Assembly (NCBI RefSeq): GCF_019634845.1 | Contig: NZ_JAHCAQ010000007.1 | Span: 1-64,000, forward strand | Length of the DNA: 64,000 bases | Direction of reading: 5' to 3' | DNA from: Dokdonella sp. | GTDB taxonomy: Bacteria > Pseudomonadota > Gammaproteobacteria > Xanthomonadales > Rhodanobacteraceae | In this document: one piece after another, positions 54,249 through 63,170 of the stretch | Layout: each line of letters starts with the position of its first letter | Position numbering within the stretch: the stretch's first letter is position 1 | The notes under the pieces: generated by a model | The model's database searches: none | Told to the model about the DNA's origin: nothing | The model's input: the letters and a program-made list of their open reading frames with translations, nothing else | Program-made: the position numbers and the translations under genes

Positions 54249-56669
54249 ATGTTGTGGATCGCCCTCATCCTTGCCGTGCTCGCGTTCGCCGCGCTCGCCT
54301 TCCGCGGTCTTGGCTTTCTCGCCTGGCTGGTGGCGGCCGGCGTATGGCTGCTTGGCTGGCGCCTCGCCGGCGTCGAGCATCCGCACCTGTTCGCGGCCAG
54401 CTGCGCCGTGCTCGCGCTGCTCGCGCTGGTGGCCGGCGTGCCGCCGCTGCGGCGCCAGCTCGTGTCGCGCTGGGTGTTGCCGGTGTTCGCACGGGTGCTG
54501 CCACGACTGGGCGCCACCGAGCGCATCGCGCTCGAGGCCGGCACCGTGTGGTGGGACGGCGACCTGTTCGGCGGCATGCCCGACTGGGACAAGCTGCTCG
54601 CGTTCGCGCCGGCACCGCTCAGCGCCGAGGAGCAGGCGTTCATCGATGGCCCGGTCGACGAACTGTGCCGGCGTCTGGACGACTGGGCGGTGTACCAGCA
54701 GCGCGACCTGCCGCCGGAGATCTGGCAATACATCAAGGAGCAGCGCTTCCTCGGCATGATCATCCCGAAGGAGCACGGCGGCCTGGGCTTTTCGGCGATC
54801 GGCCACTCGCGCGTGGTCACGCGCATCGCGACCCGCTCGATCACGGCCGCGGTCACGATCATGGTGCCCAACTCGCTCGGCCCCGGCGAACTGCTGCTGC
54901 ACTACGGCAGCGAGGAACAGAAGCGGCGCCATCTCGAGCGCCTCGCGCGCGGCGAGGAGATCCCCTGCTTCGCGCTGACCGGGCCGGAGGCCGGCTCCGA
55001 CGCGGCCGCCACCCAATCGGAAGGCATCGTCGAGAAGCGCATCGTCGATGGCGTGGAGGTCATTGGCCTGCGTCTGAACTGGAAGAAGCGCTACATCACG
55101 CTGGCACCGGTGGCGACCCTGATCGGCCTCGCCTTCCGGCTCAAGGATCCCAACCGGCTCATCGGCGAGGTCGAGGACCGCGGCATCACCTGCGCACTGA
55201 TCCCGCGCGCCACGCCCGGCATCGAGATCGGCCTGCGCCACGACCCGATGGGCGTGCCGTTCATGAACGGCCCGATCGTCGGCCGTGACGTGTTCGTGCC
55301 GCTCGACGAGGCGGTCATCGGCGGTCGCGCGCAGATCGGCAACGGCTGGCGCATGCTGATGGAATCGTTGGCCGCCGGGCGCTCGATCTCGCTGCCGGCC
55401 CTGTCGATCGGCGCCGCGCAGATGTGCACGCGCATCTGCGGCGCCTATGCCACCGTGCGCGAGCAGTTCGACACGCCGATCGGCCGCTTCGAAGGCATCG
55501 AGGAACCGCTCGCGCGCATCGCCGGCCTCACCTGGCTCATGACGGCCGCACGCACGCTGACCTGCGGCGCACTCGACGCCGGCGAAAAGCCGGCCGTGCC
55601 CGGCAACATCTGCAAGGCCTACCTCACCGAGTGCATGCGCCAGGTGGTCAGTGACGCGATGGACATCCGCGCCGGCAGCGCGATCCAGCGCGGTCCGCGC
55701 AATCCGCTGGCGCGCGCCTGGGATGCGGTGCCGATCGGCATCACGGTCGAAGGCGCCAACATCCTCACCCGCACCATGATGATCTACGGGCAAGGCGCGA
55801 TCCGCTGCCATCCGTTCGTGCAGAAGGAAATCGACGCAGTCGCGCAGCGCGATCTGGCCGCGTTCGACCGCGCGATCTTCGGCCACCTCAACCTGTTCTG
55901 CACGCGCCTCGTGCGCGCCAAGCTGCTGGCCTGGACCGGCTCGCGCCTGGCCGCGGCGCCGGCCACCCACGACACCCACCGCTATTTCCAGCACCTGTCA
56001 CGGTTTGCCGCCGCCTTCACGATCCTGTCCGACACCGCCATGGGCACACTCGGCGGCTCGCTCAAGCGGCGCGAAAAACTGTCGGGGCGGCTGGCCGATG
56101 CGCTGGCCTGGCTGTACCTGGCCAGCGCCACGCTCAAGCGCTACCACGACGAGTCCAAGACACGTTCCAACTTCGCACTCACGCGCTGGGCCACCGAATT
56201 GGCGCTGTACCGCATCCAGGAGGCACTGGTCGGCGTGCTCGACAACCTGCCCGTGCGACCGGTCGCAACGCTGCTGCGCTGGACGATCTTCCCGCTCGGC
56301 GCACGCTTCCGTCCGCCGTCGGACCGGCTCGGCGGCGAGGTCGCGCGCGACATCCTCGAGGACCGCGAGGCACGCCGTACCCTGACCGCCGACGTGTTCG
56401 TGCCACCGGCCGACGAGCCCGGCCTGGGCGCGCTCGAGGCCGCGCTCGACAAGGCCGTGCGCGCGCTGCCGATCGAGACCAAGCTGCGCGACGCAGTCCG
56501 CGCCGGCCGGCTCGATCGCGCGCCGGGCTACATGCTCGACGAACTCGGCGTCGAGGCCGGCGTCATCAGTGGCGAGGAATACGACCTGCTCAACGAGGCA
56601 CGCGACGCGCGCGACGAGGTGATCGCGGTCGATGCGTTCGACGCGGCGCGGTACAAGACCCTGCATTGA
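54249..56669 (+). CDS. fadE: Acyl-CoA dehydrogenase FadE
   Basis: An 806-residue FadE-type fatty acyl-CoA dehydrogenase, the first oxidation step of beta-oxidation. Two N-terminal membrane helices (about 1-60) are followed by the ACAD core: WQYIKEQRFLGMIIPKEHGG, CFALTGPEAGSDAA, LNWKKRYITLAPVA, and the C-terminal DUF1974 region typical of FadE. EGANILTRTMMIYGQG lies in the catalytic-base region. Length matches the family (about 810). GAGGAA precedes the ATG. Confidence 0.95.
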   Translation: MLWIALILAVLAFAALAFRGLGFLAWLVAAGVWLLGWRLAGVEHPHLFAASCAVLALLALVAGVPPLRRQLVSRWVLPVFARVLPRLGATERIALEAGTVWWDGDLFGGMPDWDKLLAFAPAPLSAEEQAFIDGPVDELCRRLDDWAVYQQRDLPPEIWQYIKEQRFLGMIIPKEHGGLGFSAIGHSRVVTRIATRSITAAVTIMVPNSLGPGELLLHYGSEEQKRRHLERLARGEEIPCFALTGPEAGSDAAATQSEGIVEKRIVDGVEVIGLRLNWKKRYITLAPVATLIGLAFRLKDPNRLIGEVEDRGITCALIPRATPGIEIGLRHDPMGVPFMNGPIVGRDVFVPLDEAVIGGRAQIGNGWRMLMESLAAGRSISLPALSIGAAQMCTRICGAYATVREQFDTPIGRFEGIEEPLARIAGLTWLMTAARTLTCGALDAGEKPAVPGNICKAYLTECMRQVVSDAMDIRAGSAIQRGPRNPLARAWDAVPIGITVEGANILTRTMMIYGQGAIRCHPFVQKEIDAVAQRDLAAFDRAIFGHLNLFCTRLVRAKLLAWTGSRLAAAPATHDTHRYFQHLSRFAAAFTILSDTAMGTLGGSLKRREKLSGRLADALAWLYLASATLKRYHDESKTRSNFALTRWATELALYRIQEALVGVLDNLPVRPVATLLRWTIFPLGARFRPPSDRLGGEVARDILEDREARRTLTADVFVPPADEPGLGALEAALDKAVRALPIETKLRDAVRAGRLDRAPGYMLDELGVEAGVISGEEYDLLNEARDARDEVIAVDAFDAARYKTLH

Positions 56670-56705
56670 CCGCGATGCGATGCCGGCGCGCGGCGTGGCC
56701 TTCGG

Positions 56706-58421
56706 CTACGCGCGGCGTGGCGGCGCGGCGGACCGCGCTGCAGCCGCGGCATGTGAACCACGCCGGGCCTCGCCGTCGGCGAGCGCGCGGTCGAGCATTT
56801 CCTCGGGCGTGCGCACGTCCTCGCCGAGCGACGCCACGCCCAGCGCCAGCACGCTCGCCAGTGGCGCGCCGCACAGGTCGAGTGCGGCCGCGTCGATGTG
56901 GCGCACGATGCGCTCGGCGAGCGCCCGTGCGGCGCCGGCATCGGCTTCGGATGCGATGGCAAGCAGGCGCTCGTCGCCAGCGCGCACGATGCCGTCGTTG
57001 CGGCGCAGCTCGGCGCGCAACACCGCCATGAGCGCGCACAGGCTCGCATCGACTTCACTGCGTGCGCAGCCATTGCGGCGCTCACGCAGGTGCGGCCCCA
57101 GATCACAGCTGATGAGCGACAGCGGGCGCTGCCGCGTACGGGCCGCGACGAAGCTTGCGCGCAGGCGCGCCAGGCCGGCGCCGCGGCTGAGGGCGCCGGT
57201 GAGCACGTCGCGCTCGTGGCGGACATCGCCGTACGACGCCACCGCATCGCGCGGCAGGCGTTGCGACAGCAGATGCAGCATACCGAGCGCGGCCACGCTC
57301 AGCGCCGCCGCCTGCAGCGGTCCAGCCAGCGGCGGCGAGGGCTGCTGCAGCAGCACGTACACCATGCGCAGCAGGATCACCGCCAAGGTCGGCGACCACA
57401 CCAGCACGAACAAGGCAGCGCCGGGGCGGCGGTGGCGCCAGGCCCGCACGCCGGCCAGCCACGACAGCGTCAGCGCCGTGCCGACGAGGGCCGACGTGAT
57501 TCGCATCATCCACGCATCGGGCAGCGGCAAGGTGCAGGCGATCACGAAGGCGACGAGGACACCGCCACAGCCGATGAACCCACGCGCCAGGCGCGGTGCC
57601 CAGCGCGGCAGCTCCAGGTAGGCACGCGCCAGCGCCAGTGCGAACAAGGCGACCGTCGTCGCCGCCAACGCAGTGGCGCGCACGCCGAGCGGCGCCAGCA
57701 GCCGGGTCGGCCAGTATTCGAAGGCCAGGCCCGACTTGCAGGCCATCGCCACGGCGATGGCAGCGGTCAGGCCGAGGTACAGGGCGCCGAGGTTGTTGCT
57801 GCGTGGTCGCAGCACCACCAGGCCGGCCAGCAACAGCGACAGTTGCAGCAGCGGCCACAGCACGTCGAGGCGTGCCTGCGTCAGCTCGGCGGCGTACGCC
57901 GACTGCCGGTCGGTGACGATGAACTGGTGCGTCACCGCGGTTGCCGCTTCCACGCGCAGGTACAGCGGCGTGCCGGCGTTCCAGCCCTGCGGCAACGGCA
58001 CCACCAGCACGCGCCGCGTGCGCAGGGTGCCGATGTCGGCGCGATAGATGCTGTATTCGTCGCCGCCATAGCTCGGCGGCCCATAGGCGCGCACGCGCAT
58101 GTCGTTGGCGTAGGTGATGAGCAGCACCGGCTCGCGCGGCGACACCCACTCGGCGACGAGCTGCACGCGATACCAGGTGGTACGCCCGACCGGCGGGGTC
58201 ACCGCGGCCGGATCTTCGGCCTGCAGGCGGGCATCGAGGGCGCCGCGCTGCAGGGCCGCGAGGTCATCGTCGCCGATCGCCGTCACATAGCGCTCCACCA
58301 CGATCGGCACGCCTTCCCGCGTCGCGGCCAGTGCCGGCATCAGCCAAGCCAGTGCGCCGATCGCCCAGAGCAGCCATGACCAGCGCAGCCGCCCCCGTTT
58401 GCCACTCCAATCCACGCTCAT
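56706..58421 (-). CDS. 7TM-DISM-like sensor with degenerate GGDEF domain
   Basis: A 571-residue membrane signalling protein. A signal or anchor (LRWSWLLWAIGALAWLMPALA) precedes a periplasmic domain (about 40-205) and seven predicted helices (about 205-400), the 7TMR-DISM layout. The cytoplasmic end resembles a diguanylate cyclase (DVLTGALSRGAGLARLRA, then RRNDGIVRAGDERLLAI). The signature GGDEF reads AGDER, so cyclase activity is doubtful; it may bind GTP or act as a receiver. The start is uncertain between ATG 58421, 58445 and 58451. It is divergent from the DUF4124 gene. Confidence 0.75.
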   Translation of the reverse strand: MSVDWSGKRGRLRWSWLLWAIGALAWLMPALAATREGVPIVVERYVTAIGDDDLAALQRGALDARLQAEDPAAVTPPVGRTTWYRVQLVAEWVSPREPVLLITYANDMRVRAYGPPSYGGDEYSIYRADIGTLRTRRVLVVPLPQGWNAGTPLYLRVEAATAVTHQFIVTDRQSAYAAELTQARLDVLWPLLQLSLLLAGLVVLRPRSNNLGALYLGLTAAIAVAMACKSGLAFEYWPTRLLAPLGVRATALAATTVALFALALARAYLELPRWAPRLARGFIGCGGVLVAFVIACTLPLPDAWMMRITSALVGTALTLSWLAGVRAWRHRRPGAALFVLVWSPTLAVILLRMVYVLLQQPSPPLAGPLQAAALSVAALGMLHLLSQRLPRDAVASYGDVRHERDVLTGALSRGAGLARLRASFVAARTRQRPLSLISCDLGPHLRERRNGCARSEVDASLCALMAVLRAELRRNDGIVRAGDERLLAIASEADAGAARALAERIVRHIDAAALDLCGAPLASVLALGVASLGEDVRTPEEMLDRALADGEARRGSHAAAAARSAAPPRRA

Positions 58422-58502
58422 GTCCCGATCGTCGGCCCAAGCCATTACCATTGACGGCGTATCCCATGCAGAACCTGTGCCATCCTCGGGACGCACGTCG
58501 CA

Positions 58503-59180
58503 ATGCCCTCCAATCGCTTGCTGCATCACGCGAAATGGCTGTTGTTGCCATGGCTCGGCGGCAGTCTCGGGATCGTCGCGCAAGGCGCCGAGGTCTACCG
58601 CTGTGACAGCGCCGCCGGGGTGAGCTTCCAGGACCGCCCCTGCCCGCCACAGCAGCGCCAGAGCCGGCCGCGGCTGGCGCCCGCGCCCATGCCAAGCGCA
58701 CCGCCCGCCAGCGAGCCGGCAGTGCCGGAACCGGCGGCCGCCACCACCGGGCCAGCGGCGCCCGCAAGCGCGCCAGCGGTCGCCGTGGCACCGCCATCGT
58801 TCCACCTGTGCCGCGCCATCGACGGCAGTCGCTACCAGAGCGCGAGCGGCGTCGGCCTGACCCGCTGGGTGCCGTATGGCGTGATCGATGGCCACGGCCA
58901 GAGCCTGGCCGACGCCTACGGCGGGCCCGACGGACTGGCCACGCATCCGCCCGGCGCAGCGAACATTCCGCATCATCCGGCCGCGCCGGGCTCGGCAGCG
59001 GGCTATTACGTCGAGGTCACCGATCCCTGCCATCGGGCCGCACCGGCCGAGGCCTGCGCCTGGCTGCGCAGCGAACTCGACACACTCGATGGCCGCATCC
59101 GTCGCGCGTTCAGCGACACCCTGCCCGGCCTCAGGCAGCAACGCGCCGAGGTCGCGCGGCAACTGCGCGGCTGCCCCTGA
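58503..59180 (+). CDS. DUF4124-domain exported protein
   Basis: A 225-residue protein with an N-terminal export segment and a short DUF4124 domain (EVYRCDSAAGVSFQDRPCP). A Pro/Ala-rich linker (about 55-100) follows, then a C-terminal region with Cys pairs (FHLCRAIDGSRY, VTDPCHRA, EACAWLRS) and helical end. DUF4124 occurs in periplasmic proteins of proteobacteria without known role. No operon partners. Confidence 0.75.
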   Translation: MPSNRLLHHAKWLLLPWLGGSLGIVAQGAEVYRCDSAAGVSFQDRPCPPQQRQSRPRLAPAPMPSAPPASEPAVPEPAAATTGPAAPASAPAVAVAPPSFHLCRAIDGSRYQSASGVGLTRWVPYGVIDGHGQSLADAYGGPDGLATHPPGAANIPHHPAAPGSAAGYYVEVTDPCHRAAPAEACAWLRSELDTLDGRIRRAFSDTLPGLRQQRAEVARQLRGCP

Positions 59181-59328
59181 GCGCGCGGATCGCGCAACCA
59201 CTGGCAGGGCCGGCGGAATGTCGTCGCAATGCGACCACGCGCCGGCACAATGCGACAGCCGGCGTGCGGCCAGGCCGTGGAATGTGACTTGCTGGCAGCG
59301 CGCGACGCGATCGCGCAACCGTGGTCAC

Positions 59329-61041
59329 TCAGTGCCGCGGCCGCTCCAGCCACCACAGCAGGCCGGCCAGGCCGAGGAAGGCGAGCCAGAAGGGCCAGCG
59401 CGGCAGCGCGCGCGCACGCGCCGCGGCACCGGCGTCAGTGGCCGGCAGCGCACCGAGCAAGGCCTGCGTGGCGTCGGCCCGTGCGGCGCGGGCCAGCGCG
59501 CCATCGGCGGCATCGGCCAGCACCGCGAACGGCCAGCGCCCGGTACCGCGCACGAGCGCATGCCAGCCGGCGGCAACCGGCCAGTACGCCGCGCATTGCG
59601 TCGCCGCCGGCCCGGCCACTGCCAACAGGGCGCTGCGCCGGCCCTGGCTGTCCTCGACCTCGTCGCCATCGGCCACGCCACACAGCACGGCGCGTTCGCC
59701 GACCTGGGCGCGTTGCGGCAGTTGCGGCGCCGCAGTCGCATGGGCCCGCGCCAGTTGCGTGACGAGCGCGCTCCATAGACCCGCCTGTGCCGCCGGCGTG
59801 CCGCCGAGCACGAACTTCCAGTCGCCGTCGAAGCCGATCATGCCGACGCGGCCCCGCCCGCTGGCACGCCACAACGCGAGCGGCGTGCCGTCGTCGCCAC
59901 GCAGCAGCAGCGCGGCATCGGCCGCCGCCGGCACGAGCGGCAGCGCCGTCAGCACGAGCGGCGGCGACGCGCCAAGCGCGTGCGCGACCGCCACCTCGCG
60001 CGCCGCGGTGGCCGTGGTGGCAAAGCCCAGCGCGCGCCAATCCTGCGCCACCGCGGGCGGCAACGGCCCGCTCGCGCGCAGCAGCAGGCCGAGCCCGGCC
60101 GCGACCGCGTCGTGCAGTGCCTGCTTGCGCGCATCGTCGAGGCCGGCCCAGGCGCGCTCGTCGATGATCACGAGGTCGGTGGCCGCCAGCGTGGCCGGGT
60201 CGAGTCGTGCATCGCCTTCGCGCAAGGCGATGCCGGTGCTGAGATCGATGCGGCTGTCGAGGTCGAGGCCGGCATCGAGCGCCCAGCGGCGCAGGTACTT
60301 GAGTTGCGCGGCAGGTGCGCCGGCCAGCAGCAGCAGGCGCAGGCGCTCGCCTGCGCGCACCGCCAGCGGAACCGGCAGCGTGTCGAGCACCGCGCCCCGC
60401 GCATCGAGCGCGCGCAGGCTGTAGTCGACCGTGCCGGCCGCTTTCGCGGTCACGTCGAGCTCGAACTGTCCCTGTGCATCGGTGGGCGCACTCGCCGCCA
60501 CCGCGCCGGCCGGATCGTGCAGCTCGACGCGGGCGCCGGGCGCGGCGTTGACGCGGCCCGTCAGCCGCCATCGCGCACCGACGCCAACCACGCCCGGCGC
60601 AGCCAGTTCGACGATGCCGGGCGGCAGTGGCGCGGCGTCGAACGCCGCCAGCCGCCCGCGCGCGGCATCACGATCACGCGCCGGCAGCCCGCCACCGATC
60701 ACGCGCAGGCGCTGCGCCTGCGGATGGTGGCGCAGTGCGGTGGCGAGATCGGCGACGGGCTCGAGCGCAGCCGGCGCGACGACGCCGGGCAGCACCACGG
60801 CAGCGGCGTCGGCGCCGGCGATCTGGGCCGGCGTCGCCGCCGGCGTCAGCACCGTGAGTTGGTCCGGCCGGAACGACTGCTGCAACGACGGTGGCCACAG
60901 GCACAGCCACAGCGCGAGCGCGACGGCGACCTGCAGCAGGCTGCGCAGCAGCACGCGCCGCGGTCGCGCGCGCCAGCTGCGCACGAGCCCGAGCAGCGTG
61001 CCGAGCGCGAGCAGCAGCGCGGTGGCCAGCGCGGCGTTCAT
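59329..61041 (-). CDS. Membrane protein with glutamine-amidotransferase-like fold, BatA/MoxR-cluster type
   Basis: A 570-residue protein with N-terminal helices (about 2-18, 30-50), a carboxypeptidase-regulatory-like beta sandwich (about 140-230; VELHDPAGAVAASAPTDAQG) and a class-I glutamine amidotransferase-like region (about 230-420; TDLVIIDERAWAGLD, GRGRVGMIGFDGDW) without an evident catalytic Cys. A C-terminal helix (FWLAFLGLAGLLWWLER) precedes a short tail. Such proteins accompany MoxR/DUF58/BatA genes in proteobacteria. Function unknown. Its start overlaps the DUF4175 gene by 4 bases. Confidence 0.72.
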   Translation of the reverse strand: MNAALATALLLALGTLLGLVRSWRARPRRVLLRSLLQVAVALALWLCLWPPSLQQSFRPDQLTVLTPAATPAQIAGADAAAVVLPGVVAPAALEPVADLATALRHHPQAQRLRVIGGGLPARDRDAARGRLAAFDAAPLPPGIVELAAPGVVGVGARWRLTGRVNAAPGARVELHDPAGAVAASAPTDAQGQFELDVTAKAAGTVDYSLRALDARGAVLDTLPVPLAVRAGERLRLLLLAGAPAAQLKYLRRWALDAGLDLDSRIDLSTGIALREGDARLDPATLAATDLVIIDERAWAGLDDARKQALHDAVAAGLGLLLRASGPLPPAVAQDWRALGFATTATAAREVAVAHALGASPPLVLTALPLVPAAADAALLLRGDDGTPLALWRASGRGRVGMIGFDGDWKFVLGGTPAAQAGLWSALVTQLARAHATAAPQLPQRAQVGERAVLCGVADGDEVEDSQGRRSALLAVAGPAATQCAAYWPVAAGWHALVRGTGRWPFAVLADAADGALARAARADATQALLGALPATDAGAAARARALPRWPFWLAFLGLAGLLWWLERPRH

Positions 61042-63170
61042 GGCCTCGCCCCCGCGGCGGCTGGCAGCGCATCGAGGTAGGTCGCGCCGGCGGCGTCGGC
61101 CGCCTCACGCGGCAGCACCTGCGCGGCCGGCGTCGGCAGCAGCGGCCACAAGGCCGCGCGCAGGCGCTGCCGACACTCGGCGCAGTCGGGCTCGTGCTGC
61201 GCGCGGTCGAGCGCAGCCAGCACGTCGAGTGAACGCGCATCGGTGGCAGCGGCACCGCCCAGCGCATGCAGCGCGCCGTCCCAGTCGGGCGGCGTGCCGA
61301 GCGCCAGCGCCTGCCACAACTGCACCAAGGGTGCTGTCGCGTCGCTGGCCGCGGCCAGACTGCCGGTGACGTCGGTCACGCCCTTGCGCTCGCCGCTCAG
61401 GCGCCGCGTCTCGTCGGGCGGGGGCAATTCGAGGCCGACGCGCGCGAGGTAGATGCGCGTGGCCTGCTGCGCCTGCTTGATGAACTCGAGCGCGCGCTGT
61501 TCATGGGGCAACGCCGCGGCCGGCGCGCCCTGGCGCAGATGCAGCTCGGCCTGCCACATGGCATCGAGCGCGGCCTTGAGCGTGGCGCGCGTGCCTGCAT
61601 CGAGCAGCGTCGCCGCCTCGGCGATGTCATGCACGTGGCCGTACTGCGCCAGCACGTCGCCGGCGACGCCGAACCGACCCTCGCTCGTGGCCGCGCGTTC
61701 GCTGGCCTCGTGCGCCTGCGCCAGCGCACCCAGTTGCGAGTCGGCCTCGGCATGGCCAGCCTCGACCGCGGCAGCGGCGGCGCCTTCGGCTTCCTCGCCG
61801 AGGAACTGGCCATAGCGCAGGCGCAGGATCTTCTGGTCCACGCCGATCGCATCGGAGCGCGCCAGCAGGCGCGCGGGGTCGAGCCGGTCCTGCTCGGCGA
61901 GCAGGGTTTCGGTGTCGATGATGATCTGGCGCTGGCTGCGGAAGTAGGCCGGCAGCACCTGCTGGCTGATGCCGTCGACGCCGGCCGCATCGGCAGCGGG
62001 CGGCGCGCTCCAGCGCAGGATCAGCGCCGGGCTGCGCGTGATGTTGGGCGTGGGCGTGCGGTTGTCGCCGACGATGAGGCGCGCGATCACTTCATCACCG
62101 GCGGCGAGCTTGAGCGCGGCCAGATCGACCTCGTGGCGATAGCGCTGCCGGCGCGCACCGTCGAGCGCCTCGCCCTGCAACGGCACGCTCTGCTCGCTGA
62201 AGCGGATGCTTTCGCCCGTGCCCTGGGCATGGGTCAGCGACAGCTCGGCGCTGGCCAGGCCGTAGTCATCGGCCGCTTCGAACAGCAGCGGCCAGCGCGC
62301 CTGCCGGCCATCGTAGGTGGTCAGGCTCTGCTGTGGTTCGAGAATCCGGATCGTCGGCGCGAGGTCGGCGCTGACGTCGATGCGGTGCAGCGGATCGGTC
62401 AGCGGCGCGGCGGCCTCGACGCCGATGCGGTACAGGCTCGAGGCGGCGAGGGTGCGACCGCCACGCCAGTCGTCGCCGTGGCGCTGCAGGTCGAGTCGGC
62501 TGCCGTCGTGGAAGGCCAGCCAGACGGCGCTCGGCTGCGGAGCGAAGCGCAGGCGCCAGTCGAGCCGCGCATCCTGCGGCACGCGCGCGTCGAGTGCTTG
62601 GCCGCTGCGTGCAGGCAGGCCCGTGTAGGCCGGCGGCGTCACCGCGAGCTGCGCCGCCACCAGGCGCGTGGCGCTGGCCGCGGGCCCGCGCGCATCGACA
62701 GCGGGCGTGGGCGACGGCAGTGGCAGCGGCGGCGGGCGCAGCGCCACGGCCAGCAGCACCAGTGCCAGCAGCGCGCTGGCGGCGAGGGCGCGTCGCGGCC
62801 AGGCCGGGCGCAGGTCGAGGTCGAGGCCGCCCAGTCGCGCCTGCAGGCGCTCGCGCTGCAGGCGCTGCAGTGGCGTCAGTGCGGCCGCGTCGCGCCACAA
62901 CAGCGCGGCGCTGTCCTCGAGCGACGGCGCCAGCGCATCGAGCCGCCGCCCAAGCCAGCTCTCGACGCCGCGGCGCGACCAGTGCCACGCGACGAGGGCG
63001 CTGCCGGCGATGCCTGCAGTCGCCACGACCACCGCCAGCGTGCCCGCGCCGAAGCGCCAGGCCAGCCCGACCAGGCCAAGCAGCGGCGGCAGCGCGAGCG
63101 CCAGCACGATGGCCGCGCGACGCTGCGATACGGCGCGCTGCCAGCGCCGCAGTGGCGTGGTCTGGTTCAT
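61038..63170 (-). CDS. DUF4175-like large membrane protein
   Basis: A 710-residue protein with two N-terminal helices (about 21-62), one at about 130-150, then a long extracytoplasmic region: beta domains (IRILEPQQSLTTYDGR, LLFEAADDYGLASAELSL) and a helical second half (about 430-640) with LPAYFRSQRQIIIDTE. These features match DUF4175 proteins, partners of MoxR-type AAA and DUF58 proteins. Role unknown, perhaps envelope stress. It overlaps both neighbours with ATGA junctions. Confidence 0.75.
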   Translation of the reverse strand: MNQTTPLRRWQRAVSQRRAAIVLALALPPLLGLVGLAWRFGAGTLAVVVATAGIAGSALVAWHWSRRGVESWLGRRLDALAPSLEDSAALLWRDAAALTPLQRLQRERLQARLGGLDLDLRPAWPRRALAASALLALVLLAVALRPPPLPLPSPTPAVDARGPAASATRLVAAQLAVTPPAYTGLPARSGQALDARVPQDARLDWRLRFAPQPSAVWLAFHDGSRLDLQRHGDDWRGGRTLAASSLYRIGVEAAAPLTDPLHRIDVSADLAPTIRILEPQQSLTTYDGRQARWPLLFEAADDYGLASAELSLTHAQGTGESIRFSEQSVPLQGEALDGARRQRYRHEVDLAALKLAAGDEVIARLIVGDNRTPTPNITRSPALILRWSAPPAADAAGVDGISQQVLPAYFRSQRQIIIDTETLLAEQDRLDPARLLARSDAIGVDQKILRLRYGQFLGEEAEGAAAAAVEAGHAEADSQLGALAQAHEASERAATSEGRFGVAGDVLAQYGHVHDIAEAATLLDAGTRATLKAALDAMWQAELHLRQGAPAAALPHEQRALEFIKQAQQATRIYLARVGLELPPPDETRRLSGERKGVTDVTGSLAAASDATAPLVQLWQALALGTPPDWDGALHALGGAAATDARSLDVLAALDRAQHEPDCAECRQRLRAALWPLLPTPAAQVLPREAADAAGATYLDALPAAAGARP

